This document shows positions 47,553 to 56,614 of a DNA stretch of 64,000 nucleotides, piece by piece. The number at the start of each line of letters is the position of its first letter. The first letter of the stretch is position 1. The position numbers and the translations under genes are program-made. The stretch is from NCBI GenBank assembly GCA_003132445.1, contig PKXU01000136.1, positions 84,576 to 148,575 on the forward strand, given 5' to 3'. Source of the stretch: Acidobacteriaceae bacterium (GTDB lineage Bacteria > Acidobacteriota > Terriglobia > Terriglobales > Acidobacteriaceae). The notes under the pieces were generated by a model. The model did no database searches. It was not told where the DNA came from and worked only from the letters and a program-made list of their open reading frames with translations.

Positions 47553-48236
47553 TTAAACTCCCTTCAGCGCCGGGTCCCAAATGAACTTATGCAGTTGCAG
47601 TCCCAGACGGGCAGGAACGTTGTCGGCAATCATCCACTCCGCCAGTTCCTGCGGATCGAGTAAACAGTGCGAACTGTCGCGAGCGCCAGTTGCATCCTTG
47701 CGAAACGCTGGAGAAAAGAGAACTGCGTTCACCCGGCCTGCCAGATTGTGCCGCTTAGTGAACTCCCGCGCAAATTCGTAGTCCGATCGGCTGCTCAGTA
47801 CAAACTTAATTTCGTCGTGCGCCACCAGCGCTTCCAGGTTCTCCATGCAAAATGTATCGTCTTCCCCGGAGTCCGGACACTTCACGTCGACGATCTTGAC
47901 TACTCTGGCCGGAACGCGCTCCAGTCGACGTTCTCCACTGGTCTCGAGCAGGACGGTGAAATTCGCATCCACGAGTTGCTGCATCAGCGGCACCACCTCG
48001 CGTTCTTGCAGCATGGGCTCACCGCCTGTGATTTCCACCAGTCCCCCCTCGGGACTCAGGCGCAAGATTTTGTCCAAAACTTGTTCCAGAGCCATTTTGC
48101 GGCCGCCCTGAAACGTGTATTCGCTGTCGCACCACGAACAGCGCAGATTGCATCCCGTCAGACGGACGAACACACAAGGCAAACCCGCATAGGTCGATTC
48201 GCCCTGCAACGATTTGTATATTTCCGTTATTTGCAT
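47553..48236 (-). CDS. queE: 7-carboxy-7-deazaguanine synthase (radical SAM)
   Basis: MQITEIYKSLQGESTYAGLPCVFVRLTGCNLRCSWCDSEYTF. Confidence 0.94.
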   Translation of the reverse strand: MQITEIYKSLQGESTYAGLPCVFVRLTGCNLRCSWCDSEYTFQGGRKMALEQVLDKILRLSPEGGLVEITGGEPMLQEREVVPLMQQLVDANFTVLLETSGERRLERVPARVVKIVDVKCPDSGEDDTFCMENLEALVAHDEIKFVLSSRSDYEFAREFTKRHNLAGRVNAVLFSPAFRKDATGARDSSHCLLDPQELAEWMIADNVPARLGLQLHKFIWDPALKGV

Positions 48237-48298
48237 CGTACCGGCGCTTGGGCGGCGGCTGGTGGTCAGGGTATTCGTCCGCACTCGGGCTGAAAGAG

Positions 48299-48676
48299 TC
48301 ACTCCGAGTATTTCGCAGTTGTGGTGTCCGTCTCGAAAATCGTTACATCCTTCACGCGCACCCGGCCATTGCTCACGCTCTTCAGCTTTGTATTCGATTG
48401 CTCGTAAAAATACTTCGCTAGATTTTCCGCCGAGGGATTAATTACGGTAAAAGGCTCGATTTCGTTGATCATCTGATGATCCAGACGCTCGATGACGTGC
48501 CTCATCACTTCCCGCAAGTCTTTGAAATCGAGCAGTAAACCGGCCTTGTCCAACTCCGTACCGGCCAGGGTCACGCGGATTTTGTAATTGTGCCCGTGCG
48601 GATTCTCGCACTTGCCCTTGTAATTGCGCAGGTAGTGACCTGCGGCAAACGTGTCTTCAACTGTAACTTCGAACAT
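48299..48676 (-). CDS. queD: 6-carboxytetrahydropterin synthase
   Basis: FAAGHYLRNYKGKCENPHGHNYKIRVTL, LDFKDLR, LDHQMIN, PSAENLAKY. Confidence 0.94.
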   Translation of the reverse strand: MFEVTVEDTFAAGHYLRNYKGKCENPHGHNYKIRVTLAGTELDKAGLLLDFKDLREVMRHVIERLDHQMINEIEPFTVINPSAENLAKYFYEQSNTKLKSVSNGRVRVKDVTIFETDTTTAKYSE

Positions 48677-48834
48677 GTCCCTCCCAGCTCCCGTGGCGCC
48701 AAATACAGAATCCGCTGCGCGATGACCAAACATTTATTGTACCGCCGGAGAGGTGACTTCGGAGCGGGGCGCTTGACGCGGTTCGCCTGCGGAATGTAGC
48801 TTGCCTATTCACTATTAGATCCAAAGGAGCACGC

Positions 48835-50787
48835 ATGCTGCCCCGGAAACCTTCGATTCTATTGTTCTTTGCCCTTACCGTGGCCGCGGGTCTTTTTGCC
48901 CAGACCCGCCCCGATCCACCGGACTTCGATGTGAGAGAGCATTACACGAAGTACGAGTACAGGATCCCGATGCGCGACGGCGTTCACCTGTTCACCGCCG
49001 TCTACGTACCCAAAGACAGCTCGCACTCTTACCCATTCCTGATCGACCGCACGCCCTATAGCGTCGGCCCTTATGGCGTCGACCTTTACCGCACCCAGCT
49101 CGGTCCTTCGCCGGAGTTCGACAAGTCTGGATACATCTTCGTATTTCAGGACGTGCGCGGGCGCTACATGTCCGAGGGGCAGTTCGTCGAGATGCGTCCC
49201 CACATCGACAACAAGAAGTCGAAGCAGGACGTGGACGACAGCAGCGATCTTTACGACACCATCGACTGGCTGCTCAAGAACGTTCCCAACAACAATGGAA
49301 ACGCCGGAATCTGGGGAATTTCATACCCGGGATTTTTTACTTCGGCGAGCATCATCGACTCGCATCCCGCTCTGAAGGCCGCGTCGCCGCAGGCTCCGAT
49401 GACCGATCTTTTCATGGGCGACGACGCCTACCACGGCGGCGCCTTCATGCTGGCCGCGAACTTCGGTTTTTACAGCTCATTCAAGCCGCAGGACAATCCG
49501 CAGCTTCCGCCGAGGAATTCCGTGCCATTCGACTGGGGAACCAAAGACGCTTACGATTTTTATCTTCAAGTCGGTCCGCTCTCGAACTTGAAGAAATATC
49601 TGGAAGGCAAGAGCGCCCTATGGGATGACCAGGTCAATCATGACACATATGACGATTACTGGAAGTTGCGTAATCTCGCGCCGCACATGAAGAACATCCA
49701 TTGCGCCGTGCTGACCGTCGGCGGATGGTTTGACGCCGAAGACCTGCAAGGCCCTTTCACCACATTTCACTCGATCGATAAAAATAATTCCGGGATTTTC
49801 AACGCCCTCGTGGTTGGACCGTGGGTGCATGGCGGTTGGTCCCGTTATGACGGCGAACATTTGGGACGCGTGGACTTTGCTTCGAACACCGGCGAGTATT
49901 ATCGCAAGAATATCCTCTTCCCTTTCTTCGAGCAATATCTCAAAGGCAGCGGTGACGCCAAGCTTCCGAAAGCCTATGTTTTCGAGACGGGGACTAATGT
50001 GTGGCGGCAATATTCCGCTTGGCCACCGAAAAACGTCGAAGCGAAGACTCTCTACTTCCATGCCAACGGCAGCCTCTCATTCGATGCGCCGGGCGCGGAA
50101 TCTCCGTCCTTCGACGAATATGTCAGCGACCCGGCCAAGCCTGTTCCCTTCGTCAATTACGCTGCGCTGAACGTTCCCCAGGAATATATGCTCTCAGACC
50201 AGCGCTTCGCCGACAGCCGTACCGACGTGGTGGTCTATGAGACGCCAGTTCTCCAAGAGGACGTGACTATCGCCGGACCCATCTCGCCTCGCCTTTTCGT
50301 CTCAACCAGTGGGACCGATTCCGATTGGGACGTGAAGTTAATCGACATGTATCCGACCGATTATCCCGACAGCAAGCAGGACGCGCCTAAATCAGAAGAC
50401 CGCGAGCGGCCCAGAAAAGACGTGCCCGCGCCCGCGTTCGTCATGGGGGGATATCAACAACTCGTGCGCGGCGAACCCTTCCGCGGAAAATTCCGTCACA
50501 GCTTCGAAAAGCCGGAGCCGTTCTCTCCTGGTAAGGTGGAGGAGATCAACTTCACCATGCAGGACATCAACCACACTTTCCGCCGCGGACACCGCATCAT
50601 GGTCCAAATCCAGAGTTCCTGGTTCCCGCTCACCGATCGCAATCCGCAAACTTTCGTCAACATTCCGAACGCCAAGCCCACCGACTTCGTCAAAGCCAGC
50701 GAACGGGTCTATCACACGACAGGGGGGCCATCGGGAATTGTGGTGCAGGTAGTGCCAAGAGCGGGAGGCGAAGAAGAACAGAATTGA
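48835..50787 (+). CDS. Secreted CocE/NonD family (X-Pro dipeptidyl-peptidase-like) hydrolase
   Basis: YEYRIPMRDGVHLFTAVYVP, FVFQDVRGRYMSEG, GNAGIWGISYPGFFTS, TVGGWFDAEDLQGP. Confidence 0.92.
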   Translation: MLPRKPSILLFFALTVAAGLFAQTRPDPPDFDVREHYTKYEYRIPMRDGVHLFTAVYVPKDSSHSYPFLIDRTPYSVGPYGVDLYRTQLGPSPEFDKSGYIFVFQDVRGRYMSEGQFVEMRPHIDNKKSKQDVDDSSDLYDTIDWLLKNVPNNNGNAGIWGISYPGFFTSASIIDSHPALKAASPQAPMTDLFMGDDAYHGGAFMLAANFGFYSSFKPQDNPQLPPRNSVPFDWGTKDAYDFYLQVGPLSNLKKYLEGKSALWDDQVNHDTYDDYWKLRNLAPHMKNIHCAVLTVGGWFDAEDLQGPFTTFHSIDKNNSGIFNALVVGPWVHGGWSRYDGEHLGRVDFASNTGEYYRKNILFPFFEQYLKGSGDAKLPKAYVFETGTNVWRQYSAWPPKNVEAKTLYFHANGSLSFDAPGAESPSFDEYVSDPAKPVPFVNYAALNVPQEYMLSDQRFADSRTDVVVYETPVLQEDVTIAGPISPRLFVSTSGTDSDWDVKLIDMYPTDYPDSKQDAPKSEDRERPRKDVPAPAFVMGGYQQLVRGEPFRGKFRHSFEKPEPFSPGKVEEINFTMQDINHTFRRGHRIMVQIQSSWFPLTDRNPQTFVNIPNAKPTDFVKASERVYHTTGGPSGIVVQVVPRAGGEEEQN

Positions 50788-50797
50788 CAGGAGATCG

Positions 50798-52864
50798 TCA
50801 GGAGCCGAGTCCGAAGAATTCCTCCACTACCCGCATCTCAGTCGTCTTCTTGTAATTCGGCAGGCTCTCAATAAACACCCGGCCATACTGCTTCTTCAGA
50901 ATCCGATTATCGAGCAGCACCAGCAGTCCGCGATCGTGCAGCGACCGGATTAATCGCCCGAAGCCTTGTTTCAGCGTGATCACTGCAGCCGGCACCTGAT
51001 ATTGAAAGAATGCATTCCCGCCGTCGGCGTCAATCGCCTTCACCCGCGCCGCCACTACCGGATCGCTCGGCACCGCAAACGGCAAGCGGTCAATGATTAC
51101 GCAACTTAACTGCTCGCCCTGTACGTCCACGCCCTGCCAGAAGGATGATGTCGCGAACAGCACTGCGTTTGGCGTCAATCGAAACTCCTCCAGCAGTGCG
51201 CTCTTCGGCGCGTCTCCCTGCCGCAAGATCGGAAACTCCACTTCTCCCAGCAGCCGCTGATAAATGTCGTTCATCTGCGCGTAGCTGGTAAAGAGCACAA
51301 ACGCCCGCCCTCGCGTAATTTCGAGCAGCCTGCGAATGCGATCAGCCGCCTTGACCGTAAACTGCTGCGTGCGCGCATCCGGTAAGTCCGGCGGCACATA
51401 CAGCAGCGCCTGGCTTTGATAATCGAAGTGTGAAGGCAGTACCGATTCGCGTGCATGCTCCAGCCCCAGGCGCTGCCGGATGTATTCGAACCCGCCGCCT
51501 ACCGCGAGCGTAGCGGAGGTTAGCACCGCGCTCTCCAGCTTCGACCACAAGCATTCCCGCAAGATCGGACCGACATCGATCGGCGTCGCCTGCAGAAAGA
51601 CATTTTGTCGTCCATGCCCGAAACTCTCGCCAGCTTTGTTTGCGCCGCGCGAACTGAATCGCCCGCCGCGCCGCTCAATCCAAAAAACCGTGTTGCGATC
51701 TTCCGACTCCATCGCAAATTGCAGCTGCACTTGAATTTCCTGTGCTCGCCGCACAAAATTAAACATTTCCTCCGGCTTCTGCGCCAAGCCCTCCAGCTCG
51801 CCTGCCAACCGAGTCAATGCCTGGTTCAGTGCTCCAAACTCGTCGCCATTTTCTTCCAGAAATTCCCGCCGCGTCTCGAAAGCAAACCGCCCATCCCCCG
51901 GCGGCAGCAGCGAAAAAAAGAATTGAGAGCGCTCCCGCAAACTTCCAATCGCTCCGGAAAGTGATGCTGACATCATCTTGTTATGCTGTAGCGAACTCTC
52001 TACATCCCGCGCCAGTTCTTCCATGCGCAGATTGCTCACGGAGATCCCAAAATAATTCCCCGCCACATCTTCCAATTCATGCCCCTCGTCGAAAATCACA
52101 GCTCCGACGTCCGGCAGAATTCCCGCATCCGGCGCCCCATCCGCCTGCAACTTAATCGCAAGATCGGCAAAAAATAAATGATGGTTGACGATAACAATGT
52201 CGCTCTCCATCGCCTTGCGCCTCATCTCGGTGATGAAGCACCGTTCCCACTCGCTGCACTTCTGCCCGATACACGCATCCGCTCGCGCATCCAGCTTGTG
52301 CCACAGCACGCTCGCCTCGGGCAGTTCCGCCAACTCAGCGCGGTCGCCTGTTCCCGTCGTCTTTTCCCATGCCGCAATAGCGCCATATTGCTCGATCTCT
52401 TGCAAACCATTCAGTACCGGCTGATCCGTCAACTCATACAATTTCTTGCGGCACAAATAATTGTTGCGCCCCTTCATGTAACAAACCGAAAGCCGCGACC
52501 CGGAAGCCGGAAGCCCATATAGCGCCTTCTCCAGAAAAGGCACATCCTTATAAAAAAGCTGCTCCTGCAAATTTTTCGTGCCGGTCGAAATAATCACGCG
52601 CTTCCCTGACCGAATCACGGGCATCAGATATGCGAGCGTTTTGCCCGTGCCCGTGCCGGCTTCCACAATCAAATGCCGCTTTTCTTGCAGCGCCTGCTCT
52701 ACCGCCTCCGCCATCTGCAATTGTCCTCGGCGGAATTCATACGCCGGATGCGTCCGCGACAATACTCCCCCGGGCGCGAAAAATTGGTAAAGCGAAGCGT
52801 CCCCTCCACTGGGCGCGGAGCGGTTCGGCGAGGTCGACGGCACGGGCTGAGAACTTAAAGTCAC
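50798..52864 (-). CDS. dinG: DinG-family ATP-dependent DNA helicase (GTG start at 52864 proposed)
   Basis: IVEAGTGTGKTLAYLMPV, VIFDEGHELEDVAGN, SFWQGVDVQGEQLSCVIIDRLPF; Cys-rich C-x-C Fe-S region. The 53584 start overlaps der and is unlikely. Confidence 0.88.
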   Translation of the reverse strand: MTLSSQPVPSTSPNRSAPSGGDASLYQFFAPGGVLSRTHPAYEFRRGQLQMAEAVEQALQEKRHLIVEAGTGTGKTLAYLMPVIRSGKRVIISTGTKNLQEQLFYKDVPFLEKALYGLPASGSRLSVCYMKGRNNYLCRKKLYELTDQPVLNGLQEIEQYGAIAAWEKTTGTGDRAELAELPEASVLWHKLDARADACIGQKCSEWERCFITEMRRKAMESDIVIVNHHLFFADLAIKLQADGAPDAGILPDVGAVIFDEGHELEDVAGNYFGISVSNLRMEELARDVESSLQHNKMMSASLSGAIGSLRERSQFFFSLLPPGDGRFAFETRREFLEENGDEFGALNQALTRLAGELEGLAQKPEEMFNFVRRAQEIQVQLQFAMESEDRNTVFWIERRGGRFSSRGANKAGESFGHGRQNVFLQATPIDVGPILRECLWSKLESAVLTSATLAVGGGFEYIRQRLGLEHARESVLPSHFDYQSQALLYVPPDLPDARTQQFTVKAADRIRRLLEITRGRAFVLFTSYAQMNDIYQRLLGEVEFPILRQGDAPKSALLEEFRLTPNAVLFATSSFWQGVDVQGEQLSCVIIDRLPFAVPSDPVVAARVKAIDADGGNAFFQYQVPAAVITLKQGFGRLIRSLHDRGLLVLLDNRILKKQYGRVFIESLPNYKKTTEMRVVEEFFGLGS

Positions 52865-52955
52865 AGGAGTCTCTATAATAGCTATTCGCGGCCGCCTGCA
52901 TTTGCACAACTGATTATTGGAAGGTTCATGTAGGACCGGTTCCCGGGAAAGTTCA

Positions 52956-53073
52956 TGTGGGGACAGCGGCGCTCGGCTGTCCAGCCGACTCGAAGAGTCG
53001 GTAGCACCACTACAAATGCAGGACTCTTGGGCCTTGTGGCCCGGGGACAGCCGCGCGGCTGTCCCTACACAAA
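52956..53073. repeat. Dispersed GTGGGGACAGCCGC…GGCTGTCC repeat, two oppositely oriented copies upstream of der
   Basis: tgtggggacagcggcgctcggctgtcc (from 52956) and ggggacagccgcgcggctgtccctacacaaa (53043-53073); related copy at 54571-54605. Confidence 0.75.
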
Positions 53074-53092
53074 GCCTCGTTAAGATCCGACT

Positions 53093-54559
53093 TTGACCCA
53101 GCCCACCTACAATTCGACCAGCACTCTCTCTACAGGCGCCGTCATCCCGACGATCGCCATTGTCGGACGCCCCAACGTGGGCAAGTCCACGCTCTTCAAC
53201 CGCATCGTGGGCTCGCGCCGCGCCATCGTCGGCGACGAACCCGGCATCACCCGCGACCGCCTCTACGGCGACGCCGAATGGGAAGGCCGCCGCCTGCGCA
53301 TCGTCGACACCGGTGGGATCATTGCGGATGACAAAGATTTTATTCCTGCGGAAATCTTCCGGCAGGCGCGCGTTGCCTTCGATGAAGCCGCCGCCATCGT
53401 TATGGTTGTGGACGGGCGCACCGAGCTCGCTGCGCCCGACTTTGAGCTTGTGAGCCTGCTGCGCAAAACCGGCCGTCCGCTCTTCCTCGCTGTGAACAAG
53501 GTTGACACCGTCAAGCAGCAATCTCTGCCCGACGAATTTCACCGCCTGGGAATTCGAAACATTTTTCCCATCTCCGCTGAGCACGGCCGCGGCGTCGACG
53601 ACCTGCTCGATGCGATACTGGAAATCCTTCCAGCCGAAAGTTCAACCACAGAGAGTACAGAGAAAACAGAGGAATCTGCAAACCAGGGAACGACTGTAGA
53701 AAACGAAGCCCTCCACGAGGTAAAAGTCGCTATCATCGGCCACCCCAACGTGGGCAAATCCACGCTGCTGAACTGCCTGACGTCTTCCGACCGCGCCATC
53801 GTCTCGCCCATCCCCGGCACCACGCGTGACGCCGTCGACGAGATCGTCGAGCACAACGGCCGCACTTTTCGTTTCATCGACACCGCCGGCATCCGCCGCA
53901 AAGGCAAGACGCACCTGATGGCTGAAAAGCTTTCCGTCGTCATGGCGCGCAAGCACCTCGAGGGCGCCGACATTGCGTTGCTCGTCATCGACGCCACCGA
54001 AGGCGTGAGCCAGCTGGACGCCTCTATTGCCGGCTACGCGCACGAAAGCGGACGCTCCATCATTATCGTCGTCAACAAATGGGATCTGGTGATCGGCGGC
54101 AAAGACAAAGACACGCGCCCCACAAAAGCCGAGCGCATGCGCGAGAGCAAACGCCCGGGCGACCGCGATGCGTATGAGCAGCGCCTACGCTACGAACTCA
54201 AATTTCTGAATTACGCTCCCATCGTTTTCGTTTCGGCGCAAAGCGGCAAAGGCACGGAAAAAATCTTTCCGTTACTCGAAGAAGTCGCCACCGAACGCCG
54301 CAAACGCGTCAGCACCTCGCAAATGAATCGCTTCATCGAGCGCGTGGATTTCGAACGCGCCTCCGTCCCCGTGCGCCAGCGCGTGAAGATTCTCTACATG
54401 ACGCAAGCTTCAGTCGCCCCGCCCACATTCATCCTCTTCACCAACCGCGCTGTAAAGCTCCACTTTTCCTACCAGCGTTTTCTGGAAAATCAAATCCGCG
54501 AAGCCTTCGGCTTTCTGGGTACTCCGATCTGGATCAAGAACCGCGCCAGAAATTCCTAG
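53093..54559 (+). CDS. der: Ribosome biogenesis GTPase Der (TTG start)
   Basis: IAIVGRPNVGKSTLFNRI and VAIIGHPNVGKSTLLNCL tandem G domains, KH-like C-terminus. Confidence 0.95.
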   Translation: MTQPTYNSTSTLSTGAVIPTIAIVGRPNVGKSTLFNRIVGSRRAIVGDEPGITRDRLYGDAEWEGRRLRIVDTGGIIADDKDFIPAEIFRQARVAFDEAAAIVMVVDGRTELAAPDFELVSLLRKTGRPLFLAVNKVDTVKQQSLPDEFHRLGIRNIFPISAEHGRGVDDLLDAILEILPAESSTTESTEKTEESANQGTTVENEALHEVKVAIIGHPNVGKSTLLNCLTSSDRAIVSPIPGTTRDAVDEIVEHNGRTFRFIDTAGIRRKGKTHLMAEKLSVVMARKHLEGADIALLVIDATEGVSQLDASIAGYAHESGRSIIIVVNKWDLVIGGKDKDTRPTKAERMRESKRPGDRDAYEQRLRYELKFLNYAPIVFVSAQSGKGTEKIFPLLEEVATERRKRVSTSQMNRFIERVDFERASVPVRQRVKILYMTQASVAPPTFILFTNRAVKLHFSYQRFLENQIREAFGFLGTPIWIKNRARNS

Positions 54560-54570
54560 CCAGAAAAGAT

Positions 54571-54605
54571 TTGTGTGGGGACAGCCGCCGTCGGCTGACC
54601 AGCCA
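54571..54605. repeat. Copy of GTGTGGGGACAGCCGCC…GGCTG repeat downstream of der
   Basis: ttgtgtggggacagccgccgtcggctgaccagcc. Confidence 0.7.
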
Positions 54606-54626
54606 GGGCGCAGCCGGCGTTAGGAA

Positions 54627-55073
54627 TTAGTTTGTGACGATGGGACTCCGGCCTTGATCCGCCAGAAACGCAACTCTGATAATTCCCGCGGAACGAATGG
54701 CATCGAGGACTTGTTTGACGGCGCCCCACCGCGCGCGCATGTCCGCAACGACATAGACTCTCCGCTCCACTTCGCGATCTTTGAGCCGGTCTTGAATCTT
54801 CACCGGGAGATTTGTGATGTTGACCTGATCGCTGCCAAAATAGACTTTTCCGTCGCGGGTGATTGTTACCTTCATCGCGTCTTCCCTCAGCGCGCCGGGC
54901 ATTGAGATTGGATGCGATACCTTGGGTAAGTCAGCACTGACTCCGTAATGGTCCGTGGGTATCGTCATGAACACAAGCAGCATCGCGAACACGACCATCG
55001 CCATGACACTTGCGAACTGCAGCGTGTTGAAGTCGCTGAAGAGTTTTGGCGATGTTCGAGATTTCACGAGCAT
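54627..55073 (-). CDS. ExbD/TolR-family biopolymer transport protein
   Basis: Single N-terminal TM then periplasmic domain, VTITRDGKVYFGSDQVNITNLPVKIQDRLKDREVERRVYVVADMRARWGAVKQVLDAIRSAGI. Confidence 0.85.
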   Translation of the reverse strand: MLVKSRTSPKLFSDFNTLQFASVMAMVVFAMLLVFMTIPTDHYGVSADLPKVSHPISMPGALREDAMKVTITRDGKVYFGSDQVNITNLPVKIQDRLKDREVERRVYVVADMRARWGAVKQVLDAIRSAGIIRVAFLADQGRSPIVTN

Positions 55074-55168
55074 GGCGTACTCGCCTCTCTCTCCATTTCA
55101 GCACGCCGTATAGACAACGGAAGGTCACCGCAGTAACTTACGCAAAAGCACTCGGATGGGTCTGGAAT

Positions 55169-55613
55169 TTATTCACCCTCCGCCATCCCATCCTGTGTCA
55201 GTAGCCCAATCCGCTGCACGCCCGCCTGATGCGCCAAATCAATCGCCTCGGCGACGTACAGAAAATCCACATCCGCGTCTCCGCGCACAAATGCAACCTT
55301 CTCTGCCCGCTTCAAATAGATCTGCGCCAGGCGCAACTCGAGATCCTCCCAGCGAACTTCTTCCTGATTGATCCTCACATTTGGGGGCGCATCCTTCGTC
55401 GTCCAGATAATCTGGATCACCACCGTGCGCTCAACCGCCGGCTCAGACGCTCGATCCGTTGGAGGCTGAGGAATCTGCACCTTCTCCCCATATTCCGGAT
55501 CCATCGCCGACCACTAACATGAACATGACAATGAGCGTCAGCAGAACATCAATCAACGGCGTGACATTGATCTGTGGATGAGACGCACCTCCGCCTGACA
55601 TTGAGAAAGCCAT
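55169..55613 (-). pseudogene. Second ExbD/TolR-family gene split by an apparent frameshift
   Basis: MAFSMSGGGASHPQINVTPLIDVLLTLIVMFMLVVG (ATG 55613) ends prematurely; MDPEYGEKVQIPQPPTD…RIGLLTQDGMAEGE continues in another frame. Confidence 0.7.
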
Positions 55614-55848
55614 GAAGAATTGCTCCCTCTCGGCACGCGCGTGTCTGGAACATCAGACACCTATCGCCGCCGAGGAGTTCCCTCGTCTTCGCGGGAGAGA
55701 ACTGCGATCGGGCATGCAGCCCAAATGTGGGGACAACAACTCGAAGAACGATCGCTTCGACAATTACGAATTCGCGTGGCATGCGCGAGCTGAGTAGAAT
55801 GGAATCGAACAGCCCGGCAAATCGCGGCACAACTGTTAGGAGGACTTC

Positions 55849-56376
55849 ATGAAACTCACGCTCTGTCTATTTCTTCTATTTGCAGTCACCGCAGTTTTCG
55901 CCCAGGACAAGAACCCGGTCACATCCGTGGTGAAAGAAATCCTGCCGCGCCAGCAGAAGAATCTGGTGGCCGCAGTCGACGAAATGCCCGCCGACAAGTT
56001 CGGTTACAAGCCTACGGAACAGCAGACCACGTTTGGTCACCTTGTTCTGCACATGATCGGCGCAAACAACCACCTCTGTTCGACCATCGGCGATATTCCC
56101 GAAGTCAAGCCCGCCGTAGCTCTGACGGAATCCGACAGTAAAGACAAGCTGGTAGCGGCCCTGAATGCGAGCTTCGATTTCTGCAGCACTGCACTTTCGA
56201 AAATAGATGATTCGAAACTCGGCGATGAAGTCGACTTATTCGGCGGACGGAAAGGCCCGCGCGCCTTCGCCCTGATCGCCCTAACCAACGACTGGGCGGA
56301 CCACTACAGCTCTGCCGCAATGTACCTTCGTTTGAACGGCCTGCTGCCCCCAACGGCGCAACCAAAAAAGCAGTGA
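55849..56376 (+). CDS. DinB-like protein with signal peptide
   Basis: MKLTLCLFLLFAVTAVFAQ leader; FGHLVLHMIGANNHLCS, NDWADHYSSAAMYLRLNGLLPP. Confidence 0.75.
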   Translation: MKLTLCLFLLFAVTAVFAQDKNPVTSVVKEILPRQQKNLVAAVDEMPADKFGYKPTEQQTTFGHLVLHMIGANNHLCSTIGDIPEVKPAVALTESDSKDKLVAALNASFDFCSTALSKIDDSKLGDEVDLFGGRKGPRAFALIALTNDWADHYSSAAMYLRLNGLLPPTAQPKKQ

Positions 56377-56511
56377 AAGTCTTAGCTCCGGGCTCTTGCT
56401 CTGCCGTTAGCTGTACCTGTGGCTGTCGCTGTGGGTTACGCTTGAAAGGGTGCGTGGCTCCGCTCGTGCATCTGAAGTAGCCGCGAAGCGGCGAAAGAAT
56501 GCAGCCCACAG

Positions 56512-56534
56512 CCTGCCCTGAGCCTGTCGAAGGG
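56512..56534. repeat. Dispersed CCTGCCCTGAGCCTGTCGAAGGG repeat
   Basis: Recognised as a frequently dispersed intergenic sequence type, within a composite repeat-rich spacer. Confidence 0.65.
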
Positions 56535-56614
56535 GCGCAAGCCGTGGCTGGAAAAAGTGTACGCAGAGCAAGCCCCAATGGGGCGAAAGAAAAATACTCG
56601 CCTGCGCGAGCGAT

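Noticed and set aside
46765-48676. queC/queE/queD as a 7-deazaguanine DNA-modification (dpd-type) defence island
   Set aside because: No dpdA-K-like or other DNA-modification genes nearby; best explained as ordinary preQ0/queuosine biosynthesis.
52865-53584. N-terminal extension of the 928-aa ORF 50798..53584 over the der gene
   Set aside because: The extra sequence has no DinG-like motifs and is antisense to the well-supported der gene; GTG at 52864 is a more sensible start.
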